From NCBI GenBank assembly GCA_025966175.1, contig JAOPVN010000034.1:1-7684 (forward strand): a DNA stretch of 7,684 nucleotides. The letters are read 5' to 3'. The position numbers and the translations under genes were made by a program. The notes beneath the pieces were generated by a model. It was not told the origin of the DNA. It ran no database searches and saw only the letters and a list, made by a program, of their open reading frames with translations. Of the stretch, positions 1-6,164 are shown one piece after another (the stretch's first letter is position 1; every line of letters starts with the position of its first letter). Source of the DNA: Modestobacter sp. (GTDB lineage Bacteria > Actinomycetota > Actinomycetes > Mycobacteriales > Geodermatophilaceae).

Positions 1-7
1 CGCGGAC

Positions 8-952
8 ATGACCCCGCCCGCCGTCCGCTCGGTCGCCAGGGCGGTGGTCGGCCGGCTGCCGGTGCCCCTGGCCGACGCCGTCCGGGGGCCCCGCCCCGCC
101 GGAGCCCCGCCGCCCGGCCGGCTCCGCCGGGCCATGCTGCGTGCCCTCCGGGAGGGGGGCATCCCGCGCGGGGTGTCGACGTTCCGCGTGACCGACGACC
201 CCGACCTGGCCTTCGTCGCCGCCGACTCCCTCGTCCTCGCGCAGGTCTACTGGTACGGCGAGCAGGGCTGGGAACCCGAGCTGCTGCCCTGGTGGCGCTG
301 GTTCTGCCGGCACTCCGAGTCGGTGCTCGAGCTCGGGGCCAACGTCGGGTGGTTCACCGTCCAGGCCGCCCGGGCCGCACCCGGGGTCCGCCAGGTCGCC
401 GTGGAGCCGCATCCGTTCTCGCTGCGGATCTGCCGGGCCAATCTCGCGCTCAACAGGGTGCGCTCGGTGGAGCTGGTCGGTGCCGCGGCGGTCGCCGACC
501 CGACCGTCTCCTCGGTGCAGCTCCTGGTGCCGGCCGATCAGCGGGCCACGCCGACGGTCGCCTTCCTGCGGCCGGACACCGAGCTCCCCGCCGGGATGGC
601 CCGCGACGTCCGGACCGCGTTCGACGTGCCTGCGGTCGACGTCCGGGAGCTGCTGGCCGGCGCGGACCTGGTCAAGCTCGACGTCGAGGGGCAGGAGCAC
701 GCGCTGCTGGCCGCGGGCCTGGACCTGCTGCGGGAGCGACGACCGACCGTCTTCGTCGAGGTCCTCCCCGGCACCGTGCGGCTGCGCGCGCTCCTCGCCG
801 AGCTGTGCCGGCAGGACGGCTACCGGTGCTTCGCGGCAACGCCGGCCCGGCTCGTCGAGCTCGAGCCCGCGCGGCTGGCCACGGTGCGGCTGAAGGAGGA
901 GTTCGGCGGCCAGGACGTCGTCCTCAGCACGAGCGCTCCGCCTCGGCGCTGA
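8..952 (+). CDS. FkbM family SAM-dependent methyltransferase
   Basis: The 314-residue product is a probable O-methyltransferase of the FkbM family, which uses S-adenosylmethionine to methylate hydroxyls on sugars or secondary metabolites. Visible motifs are the SAM-binding loop VLELGANVGWFT (residues 106-117), the acidic strand end VEPHP (132-136) and the FkbM hallmark LVKLDVEGQEHALL (221-234), followed by FVEVLPG (249-255). The first ~55 residues are Pro/Arg/Ala-rich and lie outside the conserved fold. Only seven bases precede the ATG, so no ribosome site can be judged. The real start could lie outside the window or at Met43. The gene converges on the oxidoreductase gene and their 3' ends overlap by 29 bp. 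The neighbouring pyruvyl transferase suggests a glycan substrate, but this is inference. The family call is firm; substrate and start are not. Confidence 0.88.
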   Translation: MTPPAVRSVARAVVGRLPVPLADAVRGPRPAGAPPPGRLRRAMLRALREGGIPRGVSTFRVTDDPDLAFVAADSLVLAQVYWYGEQGWEPELLPWWRWFCRHSESVLELGANVGWFTVQAARAAPGVRQVAVEPHPFSLRICRANLALNRVRSVELVGAAAVADPTVSSVQLLVPADQRATPTVAFLRPDTELPAGMARDVRTAFDVPAVDVRELLAGADLVKLDVEGQEHALLAAGLDLLRERRPTVFVEVLPGTVRLRALLAELCRQDGYRCFAATPARLVELEPARLATVRLKEEFGGQDVVLSTSAPPRR

Positions 953-2369
953 GCCCGCGGGCGCCCAGGTCGACCCCCTGGCGGATCAGCTCCGCCTGCA
1001 CCGCGGCGACCGCGACCTGCCGGGGTGTGCGGCCGGAGGCGGCGGCCAGCGCCGCGCAGACCCCGGCGGCCTGCCCGGTGGCCATCGCGGTGGGCGTGAC
1101 CCGGTAGGAGGAGTGCGCCTCGTGCGTGCCGGAGATGCACCGCCCCGCCGTCAGGAGGTCCTCGACGTCGCGGGGCAGCAGGCAGCCCAGCGGCACGTCG
1201 TAGGCGTCCCCGGCCGGGACCGGGCGCAGCACGGTGCCCTTGCCGTTGGGGTTGTGGATGTCCACCGGGTAGGTACCGCGCGCGATCACGTCGTCGAACT
1301 TCCGCGCAGTCAGGATGTCCTCGCCGGTGAGCACGTGGTCGCCGAGGATCCGACGGGTCTCCCGGACACCGACCTGCACGCCGCTCTGGGCCACGTAGGA
1401 GTCGGCGAAGCCCGGCACGTAGTCCCGCAGGAACGCCGCGACCTGCGTCATCTGCCGGTGGCTGACCGCCTCGGCCCGGGTGAGGTCGAAGACGTCGGTG
1501 CCGAAGACCTGCGACACCCGGGTGGAGTTGACCGCGACCTCCCCCGGGTGCGCCGTGCCGAAGAACAGCACGTCCTCGCGGGCCAGGTCGAGGTCGCCCG
1601 CCTCGGTCGCCTCCTCGACCAGGTCCCAGAGCCCGTGGACACTGCGCCACTGGTCGGGGTGCTCGGACACGTAGTCGCTGAACGCGGTCGGGTCGAAGCC
1701 GACGACGCGGAACATCAGCGTCATCGGCTGCACCAGCCCGTCCCGTTCGCGGCCGACCTCGTACGGCGCCCCGGCCGCGGCCGCGACGTCGCCGTCCCCG
1801 GTGCAGTCCACCGTCGTCCGCGCCGAGACGACGACCGGCCCCGACTTGGTCTCGAACACCACCTCACCGGCCCGGCCCGGGGTTCGGACGCCGCTGGCGA
1901 ACGCGTGCAGCAGGTAGCGCACGCCGGAGCCGTCGAGCAGGTCGAACACGACCTCCTTGAAGACCTCCGGGTCGAACGGGACGGTGTAGCCGGTCGCCGC
2001 CGAGGGCGGGACCGCCCCGCCGGCCTCGATCAACCGGTCGATGACCTCCACGTGCTTGCCGGCGACGACCGGCTCCCCCTCGCCGTGGTCGGCGGGGAAC
2101 AACCCGACATCGCCCAGCCGCGGTGGCTGCGGACGGCGGGTGTGGAAGGACATCCACGGCATCACCAGCGCCGCCGTGGCGTTGCCGCCGAGGAAGCCGT
2201 ACCGCTCGACCAGGACGACGTCGGCGCCGGCGTCGGCTGCCGCCAGCGCCGCACCGAGCCCGGCCGGACCGCCGCCGATGACGAGGACGTCGGCCTCAGC
2301 TGCGTGCAATGCTGAGCGCGGGGGCAGCGTCAACTGCCCCGCGCTGACCGGCCGGGTCAGCGGCGGCAT
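924..2369 (-). CDS. FAD-dependent oxidoreductase (GG-type Rossmann, PF12831-like)
   Basis: The 481-residue flavoprotein has an N-terminal FAD-binding Rossmann motif, DVLVIGGGPAGLGAA (residues 27-41), ending in the ribose-binding acid VLVERYGFLGGNA (52-64). A second FAD-contact segment is VDCTGDGDVA (187-196), and the C-terminal FAD motif is LLTAGRCISGTHEAHSSYR (405-423), followed by the helix ATGQAAGVCAALAA (430-443). This layout matches the 'FAD-dependent oxidoreductase' group that includes many enzymes of unknown substrate. No membrane segment or signal peptide is seen, so it is probably cytoplasmic. The ATG is chosen because a perfect AGGAGG lies 9 nt upstream. TTG codons at residues 13 and 21 are alternatives that would shorten the overlap. 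It is co-directional with the pyruvyl transferase-like gene and starts 74 bp inside it, which implies co-transcription and probably translational coupling. Substrate unknown. Confidence 0.9.
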   Translation of the reverse strand: MPPLTRPVSAGQLTLPPRSALHAAEADVLVIGGGPAGLGAALAAADAGADVVLVERYGFLGGNATAALVMPWMSFHTRRPQPPRLGDVGLFPADHGEGEPVVAGKHVEVIDRLIEAGGAVPPSAATGYTVPFDPEVFKEVVFDLLDGSGVRYLLHAFASGVRTPGRAGEVVFETKSGPVVVSARTTVDCTGDGDVAAAAGAPYEVGRERDGLVQPMTLMFRVVGFDPTAFSDYVSEHPDQWRSVHGLWDLVEEATEAGDLDLAREDVLFFGTAHPGEVAVNSTRVSQVFGTDVFDLTRAEAVSHRQMTQVAAFLRDYVPGFADSYVAQSGVQVGVRETRRILGDHVLTGEDILTARKFDDVIARGTYPVDIHNPNGKGTVLRPVPAGDAYDVPLGCLLPRDVEDLLTAGRCISGTHEAHSSYRVTPTAMATGQAAGVCAALAAASGRTPRQVAVAAVQAELIRQGVDLGARGLSAEAERSC

Positions 2370-3513
2370 GGGGAACTCCCTCCTGTCCGGAGGACGGGTC
2401 GGCGGCCGGCCGTGAGGGCGGCGGCAGCAGGTCGAGGACGTGCTGGAGCGCCGCGGCTGCCCGGGGCCGGAGCTTCTCGATCCGGCTCCGCGCCCGGCCG
2501 GCGTTCGTCAGCCGCTCGTCCCAGAGCCGGTCGACGGCCGCGAGCAGCGGGCCGACGGCGTCCCGGTCGAGGCTGTCCGGCGTCGGGATGCCGAGGGTCC
2601 GGGCGAAGTCGGCCACCTTGCCGGCGTAGGGCAGCGGCAGGAAGGGGACGTCGGAGAGCGCGGCGAAGATCAGGAAGTGCAGCCGCATGCCGACCGCGAA
2701 GTCCATGTGCTGCATCAGACCGAGGCTCTCGCGGGGCCCGTACGCACCGTGCAGGACCCGGGCCCGGTCCGGGGCCGTCATCCGGGCCAGCACGGCATGG
2801 CTCTCGCGTACGTCACCGCGCTCCATCGGCACGAACACCACCTGGCCCCCGAAGCGGTGCACCGCGAAGTCGGCGACCGCGGCGAGGGTGGCGTGGTACG
2901 CGTCCACCGCGAGATCCGCCGCCCGCCCGGGTTCGCGCACCGACATCGCGATCAGCCGACCGGAGGTGTCCACCCCGTCGCTGAGCAGTGCATCGGCCGG
3001 GACCGGCTCCGGGGTCAGCAGCAGCGCCGGATCGGCCACCACCTCGATGGGCCGCTCGACGCCGACGTCCTCCAGGACCCGCTTGCTCTCCTCGTCGCGC
3101 ACGGTCACCCGGGTCATCGCCGAGACCACCTCCCGCACCGCGCGACGGTCCTCGGGGGTCGTGAGGGGCCCGGCGCCGAGCGCGTAGGCGACCGTCGGCA
3201 CCCCGTTCCGGTGGGCGGTCCGGACGTGGCGCAGGTACGCGGTGGCCTCGCCGTCGTACAGCAGCCCGCCACCCCCCAGCACCAGCACGTCCAGCCGGGC
3301 GATCTCCTCGTTGACGGCATCACAGCGCCCGCGGCGGGCGTCGATGACCCGGTCGACGACGTGGGCGTCCCGGGTGTGTGCGGCGTTGCGGGAGAGCACG
3401 ACGACCTCGGCGAAGGGCATGGCCGCCCGCCACGTGGCGAGCATGGAGGTCAGGATCGCCTCGTCGCCGATGTTGAGCCCGCCGTACGAGCCGAGCAGTC
3501 CGATGGTCGTCAT
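2296..3513 (-). CDS. Polysaccharide pyruvyl transferase family protein (CsaB-like)
   Basis: The 405-residue product belongs to the polysaccharide pyruvyl transferase family, GT-B-like enzymes that move pyruvate from phosphoenolpyruvate onto sugar hydroxyls of cell-wall or exopolysaccharides to form ketals. Supporting motifs are the N-terminal GLLGSYGGLNIGDEAI (residues 5-20), LVLGGGGLLYDGEAT (77-91), AMSVREPG (189-196), and the C-terminal-domain GMRLHFLIFA (275-284) with Arg277 and His279 in the usual catalytic position, then PYAGKVADF (295-303). The fold appears to end near residue 363. The last ~40 residues are Pro/Ala-rich and look disordered, and their coding sequence overlaps the next gene. 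AGGAG 7 nt upstream of the ATG supports this start. No signal peptide or transmembrane helix is evident, so it is cytoplasmic. It is probably the first gene of a two-gene unit with the oxidoreductase. The acceptor glycan is unknown; some family members have other roles. Confidence 0.9.
   Translation of the reverse strand: MTTIGLLGSYGGLNIGDEAILTSMLATWRAAMPFAEVVVLSRNAAHTRDAHVVDRVIDARRGRCDAVNEEIARLDVLVLGGGGLLYDGEATAYLRHVRTAHRNGVPTVAYALGAGPLTTPEDRRAVREVVSAMTRVTVRDEESKRVLEDVGVERPIEVVADPALLLTPEPVPADALLSDGVDTSGRLIAMSVREPGRAADLAVDAYHATLAAVADFAVHRFGGQVVFVPMERGDVRESHAVLARMTAPDRARVLHGAYGPRESLGLMQHMDFAVGMRLHFLIFAALSDVPFLPLPYAGKVADFARTLGIPTPDSLDRDAVGPLLAAVDRLWDERLTNAGRARSRIEKLRPRAAAALQHVLDLLPPPSRPAADPSSGQEGVPHAAADPAGQRGAVDAAPALSIARS
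2379..2384 (-). promoter_or_regulatory. Ribosome binding site AGGAGG of the oxidoreductase gene
   Basis: A perfect AGGAGG on the minus strand lies 9 nt upstream of the ATG at 2369, inside the coding region of the upstream pyruvyl transferase-like gene. It decides the oxidoreductase start in favour of the overlapping ATG over the internal TTG codons. Confidence 0.75.
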
Positions 3514-3520
3514 CCAGGTT

Positions 3521-3525
3521 CTCCT
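3521..3525 (-). promoter_or_regulatory. Ribosome binding site AGGAG of the pyruvyl transferase-like gene
   Basis: AGGAG on the minus strand is placed 7 nt before the ATG at 3513. It supports that start and a leader extending into the divergent intergenic region. Confidence 0.65.
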
Positions 3526-3685
3526 GTCGATGCGGGGCCGGTGATCGCGGGAGGAGCGGGGCGCCGTCGGCTCGCGGAGAACGCCGGCACGGCTGTCGGG
3601 GTGGGGCCGGCGATCCCCTCCAGGTTCCCCCGCGCGGCCCCCGGCGCACTCGGCAGAACGACCGATTCTCAGGACCCGTGAGGGC
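3526..3685. other. Left part of divergent intergenic region, no gene seen
   Basis: This is the left half of the 310-base gap between the divergent pyruvyl transferase-like gene and the small acidic gene. Promoters for both directions should lie here or in the hairpin block to the right. I see no convincing TTGACN/TANNNT pair or ECF-type GGAAC/CGTC pair on either strand. A 7-bp inverted repeat with a long loop (CGCCGGC ... GCCGGCG, about 3582-3612) is weak. Open frames crossing the region on both strands look like continuations of shadows from neighbouring genes. Confidence 0.5.
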
Positions 3686-3714
3686 GCCGGCGGCCGCGCT
3701 CCGGGGCCGCCGGC
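3686..3714 (+). repeat. Stem-loop 1 of leader: perfect 10-bp inverted repeat
   Basis: GCCGGCGGCC at 3686-3695 pairs exactly with GGCCGCCGGC at 3705-3714 across a 9-base loop. All but a few contacts are G:C, so it should be very stable as RNA or cruciform. There is no T-run after it on either strand, and it lies between divergent genes, so a transcription terminator is not the natural reading. Confidence 0.6.
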
Positions 3715-3742
3715 ATCGGCAGATCTCCCGATGGACGCCGGC

Positions 3743-3772
3743 CGCGGACCGCGGCAACGTGGGCGGTCCGCG
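3743..3772 (+). repeat. Stem-loop 2 of leader: perfect 10-bp inverted repeat
   Basis: CGCGGACCGC at 3743-3752 pairs exactly with GCGGTCCGCG at 3763-3772 across a 10-base loop (GGCAACGTGG). It follows stem-loop 1 by 28 bases. Possible roles are a structured 5' leader, a protein-binding palindrome, or chance in GC-rich DNA. Its position just before the small gene favours a leader element, but this is inference. Confidence 0.6.
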
Positions 3773-3781
3773 CGGACCTGC

Positions 3782-3800
3782 CCGCGGGACTCCCCCGCGG
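3782..3800 (+). repeat. Stem-loop 3 of leader: perfect 7-bp inverted repeat
   Basis: CCGCGGG at 3782-3788 pairs with CCCGCGG at 3794-3800 around a 5-base loop (ACTCC). It ends 14 bases before the GGAGG of the small acidic gene. Between them, CAGCCGGCTG (3806-3815) is a 10-base palindrome that touches the first G of that ribosome site. Together these could affect access of ribosomes to the start. Confidence 0.5.
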
Positions 3801-3814
3801 CCGATCAGCCGGCT

Positions 3815-3819
3815 GGAGG
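3815..3819 (+). promoter_or_regulatory. Ribosome binding site GGAGG of the small acidic gene
   Basis: GGAGG lies 4 nt before the GTG at 3824, a slightly short spacing. It selects this GTG over the in-frame ATG at 3731, which has no comparable site and would add 31 Arg/Pro-rich residues read through stem-loops 2 and 3. Confidence 0.6.
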
Positions 3820-3823
3820 CACT

Positions 3824-4042
3824 GTGAGCGACTCAGAGCTCGAGGAGACAGGAACCGGGCCGGCCGCCAAGCGGATCGGCCAGGCACCGACGACCACGGA
3901 CGTGACCGATCCGGAGCGGTCCTCCCGGAACACCGCCGCCGGCAGCGGTTCCGAGCCCGGGGAGGGCCCGGTCCAGCCGGCCGCCGACGAGGGTGTGGAC
4001 CCCTCGGCGAGCATCGAGCCGCACAACGAGGGCCTGGTCTGA
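3824..4042 (+). CDS. Small acidic, probably disordered protein of unknown function
   Basis: I do not recognise this 72-residue protein. It begins at a GTG with GGAGG just upstream. It contains about 14 Asp/Glu against four Lys/Arg, has no Cys or Trp, and is rich in Gly, Pro, Ser and Thr, which points to an intrinsically disordered, soluble, strongly acidic chain. There is no signal peptide, membrane segment or metal motif. The tail ends in IEPHNEGLV. Third codon positions are mostly G or C, as in the neighbours, which supports real coding. It reads in the same direction as the LolA-like gene, with a 73-base gap holding no strong terminator, so co-transcription is possible. A stress-related or partner-binding small protein would fit the composition, but nothing proves it. 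An unusual run of palindromes precedes it. Confidence 0.65.
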   Translation: MSDSELEETGTGPAAKRIGQAPTTTDVTDPERSSRNTAAGSGSEPGEGPVQPAADEGVDPSASIEPHNEGLV

Positions 4043-4115
4043 CCCGCGCCCCGCACCGCGCCGCGAGCGCGCGCATTCCCCCGTAGTCAGACCGGACGCA
4101 GAGGACCACACTCCG

Positions 4116-5204
4116 ATGATGCGTACAGCCGTTCGCTGGACCATTCCCGCCGCCGTCGCCACCGCCGTCATCGGCGGGTCCCTGGCCTGGCCCTCGCTGG
4201 CCGGCGCCGCGCCCGACCTGGCGCCCACGACCGCAGCCGACCTGATGGCCGACGTGGCCGGCAGCCAGGCCCAGGCCCTCTCCGGGACCGTCGAGCAGAC
4301 CACGGACATCGGCCTGCCGCAGCTGCCCTCCGGCGCGGCCGGCCAGGACCCGGCCAGCCTGACAGCCCTGCTCGGCGGGACGACGACGGCGCGCGTCTGG
4401 TCCGACGGGGCGGAACGCTCGCGGATCGCCGTCCTCGGGTCGCTGGCCGAGACCGACGTGGTGCGCAACGGCGCCGACATGTGGACCTGGCGCAGCGGCA
4501 CGGGCACCGTGACCCATGCGGTCGTCCCGTCCGGCCGGCCGGCTGCGGCGGCCCCCGGCCAACCGCAGCTCACCCCGGCGCAGGCGGCGGACCAGGCGCT
4601 CGCCGCGGTCGGGCCCACCACCCAGGTGACCCTGGGCAGCCCGGCCACCGTGGCCGGCCGGCAGGCCCGGACGCTGGTGCTCGAGCCGAAGGACGCAGCC
4701 TCCCTGATCGGCCGCGTCGTCATCGCGGTGGACGCCGCGACCGCCATGCCGCTGCAGGTCCAGGTCTTCTCCCGCGGCAGTGCCGAGCCCGCGGTGCAGA
4801 CCGGGTTCACCTCCGTGTCGTTCGGCGCGCCGGCCGCGAGCGAGGTCGCACCGGCGCTCCCGCTGGGCAGCGCGGTGGAGGAGGTCACTCCGCAGGCCCT
4901 GCAGGCGCAGGCGGGCACGGTGCCGCAGCCGACGGTCGTCGGTTCGGGCTGGACCTCCGTCGCGGTCCTGCGCGCCGCCGGTGCGCAGCTCGGGAGTGCG
5001 CCGTCGGGCGCGGCCGGTGCGGCGGACCCGACCGCACTCCTGAAGGCGATGTCCGTCCCGGTGAGCGGGGCTTACGGGAGCGGGCGGCTGATCACCTCCT
5101 CGGTGTTCAGCGCCCTGGTGCTCGATGACGGCCGGGTGCTGGTCGGCGCCGTGCCCGCGCCGGAGCTGGAGCGCGCCGCCATGGACGCGGCCGCCCAGCC
5201 GTGA
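4116..5204 (+). CDS. Secreted LolA/RseB-like protein preceding an ABC exporter
   Basis: The 362-residue product has a Sec-type signal peptide: MMRTAVRW, a hydrophobic core (residues 9-29) and an Ala-X-Ala-like site in SLAGAAPDL (27-35). No lipobox Cys is present, so it should be secreted or signal-anchored rather than a lipoprotein. The mature part resembles the LolA/RseB-like fold of actinobacterial 'outer membrane lipoprotein-sorting' or DUF2092 proteins: LMADVAGSQAQALSGTVEQT (43-62), VRNGADMWTWRSGTGTVTHA (116-135), ARTLVLEPKD (184-193) and a strand rich in VVIAVDAATAMPLQVQVF (201-218). The C-terminal ~100 residues are Ala/Gly/Pro-rich and end in SSVFSALVLDDGRVLVGAV (328-346). AGAGGA lies 10 nt before this ATG, and ATG 4119 is an alternative. 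It is followed 12 nt later by an ABC ATPase gene, so it probably acts outside the membrane with that exporter as a lipid- or cargo-binding partner; this is inference. Confidence 0.85.
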   Translation: MMRTAVRWTIPAAVATAVIGGSLAWPSLAGAAPDLAPTTAADLMADVAGSQAQALSGTVEQTTDIGLPQLPSGAAGQDPASLTALLGGTTTARVWSDGAERSRIAVLGSLAETDVVRNGADMWTWRSGTGTVTHAVVPSGRPAAAAPGQPQLTPAQAADQALAAVGPTTQVTLGSPATVAGRQARTLVLEPKDAASLIGRVVIAVDAATAMPLQVQVFSRGSAEPAVQTGFTSVSFGAPAASEVAPALPLGSAVEEVTPQALQAQAGTVPQPTVVGSGWTSVAVLRAAGAQLGSAPSGAAGAADPTALLKAMSVPVSGAYGSGRLITSSVFSALVLDDGRVLVGAVPAPELERAAMDAAAQP

Positions 5205-5216
5205 CCGCCTGACCTG

Positions 5217-6164
5217 GTGGGCCCCTCGACCGAGGGGGCGGCCGTCACCACGCGCGGCCTGACCAAGCGTTTCCGCGGTGGTCAGGTTGCGGTGGACCGC
5301 CTCGACCTGGACGTGCCGCCCGGTGCCGTCTACGGGTTCCTGGGTCCCAACGGGTCGGGCAAGACCACGACCATCCGCATGCTGCTGGGGCTCGTGTCGC
5401 CCACCGCGGGCACCGCCCGGCTGCTCGGGCAGCCCGTCCCCGCCGCGAGCGCGAGCGTGCTCCCCCGGGTGGGCGCGCTCGTCGAGGGACCGGCCTTCCA
5501 CCCGTACCTTTCCGGCCGGGCCAACCTGCGCCGGCTGGACGCCGCTGACCGCACCACCGCCCCCCGGACCTCGGCGGCCCGCACCGCGGCCGCCCTGGAG
5601 CGGGTCGGGCTGAGCGCCGCGGCCGGCAAGCGCTACCGGGTCTACTCACTGGGCATGCGGCAGCGGCTCGGCCTGGCCGCGGCGCTGCTGCGCCCCCGCG
5701 ACCTGCTCGTCCTGGACGAGCCGACCAACGGGCTGGACCCGCAGGGCACCCGCGAGGTGCGCACCCTCGTGCGCGAGGTCGCCGCGGACGGCACCACGGT
5801 GCTCGTCTCGACCCACCTGCTCGCCGAGGTGGAGCAGATCTGCTCGCACGTGGGCGTGATGAGCGCCGGCCGCCTGGTGGCGGCGGGGACACTGGCGGAG
5901 GTCACCGCCGGTGCGACGACCCGGGTCCGGGTGGAGTGCCGGCAGCCCGCCGTGGCCGTCACTGTGCTGACCGGGCTCGGCGTGTCACCGGTGCGCACGG
6001 AGGCGGGCACGGTGGACGCCGAGCTGGCCACCGCCGATCCGGAGCAGGTGCTCGCCGCGCTCGTGGCCGCCGGTGCGGGCGTTCGCCAGTTCGTGCTGGC
6101 CCGGGCGCGGCTGGAGGACCTGTTCGTCGAGCTCACCGGTGCGGGGTTCGACGTCCGTGGGTGA
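5217..6164 (+). CDS. ABC-2 type exporter ATP-binding protein (BcrA/DrrA-like)
   Basis: The 315-residue nucleotide-binding subunit hydrolyses ATP to drive export through the permease encoded next. It shows Walker A GPNGSGKTT (residues 43-51), a Q-loop region VGALVEGPAFHPYLSG (85-100) with Glu90 where Gln is classical, as is common in BcrA-type ATPases, signature YSLGMRQRLGLA (143-154), Walker B LLVLDEPTNGLDP (163-175) and switch His200 in VSTHLLAEVEQIC. A C-terminal accessory domain (about 230-315) follows. The start is a GTG 12 nt after the LolA-like stop with no clear Shine-Dalgarno, so translation is probably coupled to the upstream gene. The frame is the same as that of the upstream gene, separated only by one TGA. 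It is cytoplasmic and membrane-associated. Cargo is unknown: peptide, lipid, antibiotic or toxic compound are all possible. Confidence 0.95.
   Translation: MGPSTEGAAVTTRGLTKRFRGGQVAVDRLDLDVPPGAVYGFLGPNGSGKTTTIRMLLGLVSPTAGTARLLGQPVPAASASVLPRVGALVEGPAFHPYLSGRANLRRLDAADRTTAPRTSAARTAAALERVGLSAAAGKRYRVYSLGMRQRLGLAAALLRPRDLLVLDEPTNGLDPQGTREVRTLVREVAADGTTVLVSTHLLAEVEQICSHVGVMSAGRLVAAGTLAEVTAGATTRVRVECRQPAVAVTVLTGLGVSPVRTEAGTVDAELATADPEQVLAALVAAGAGVRQFVLARARLEDLFVELTGAGFDVRG

Noticed and set aside
1113..2315. 400-codon open frame on the plus strand
   Set aside because: It lies wholly antisense to the FAD oxidoreductase, whose FAD motifs are intact. The product is Arg/Val/Asp-rich with no domain.
3513..3627. 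Nine-base direct repeat TCCAGGTTC at 3513-3521 and 3619-3627
   Set aside because: The first copy is part of the start region of the pyruvyl transferase-like gene. The match does not extend and a 9-base repeat in this distance can be chance.
2440..3681. 413-codon open frame on the plus strand
   Set aside because: It is antisense to the pyruvyl transferase-like gene, which has clear family motifs; no motif or ribosome site supports the plus-strand frame.
3731..3823. Extension of the small acidic gene to the ATG at 3731
   Set aside because: The added residues are Arg/Pro-rich, unlike the acidic body, no ribosome site precedes them, and the stretch is occupied by two stem-loops. The GTG at 3824 has GGAGG.
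4057..4071. 5-bp stem (CGCGC/GCGCG) between the small acidic gene and the LolA-like gene
   Set aside because: It is too short, and has no T-run, to call a terminator in GC-rich sequence.
3993..4115. Extension of the LolA-like gene to the ATG at 3993
   Set aside because: It would bury the signal peptide behind 41 Arg-rich residues and overlap the small gene. The ATG at 4116 begins a classic signal peptide.
3669..5501. Long 610-codon open frame on the minus strand
   Set aside because: It runs antisense to the LolA-like gene, the small acidic gene and the start of the ATPase gene. Its product is Arg/Gly-rich low complexity without domains, as expected for the antisense of high-GC coding DNA.
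6073..6156. Extension of the permease gene to the ATG at 6073
   Set aside because: It would overlap the ATPase by 92 bp with low-complexity residues; the GTG at 6157 gives the usual short overlap.
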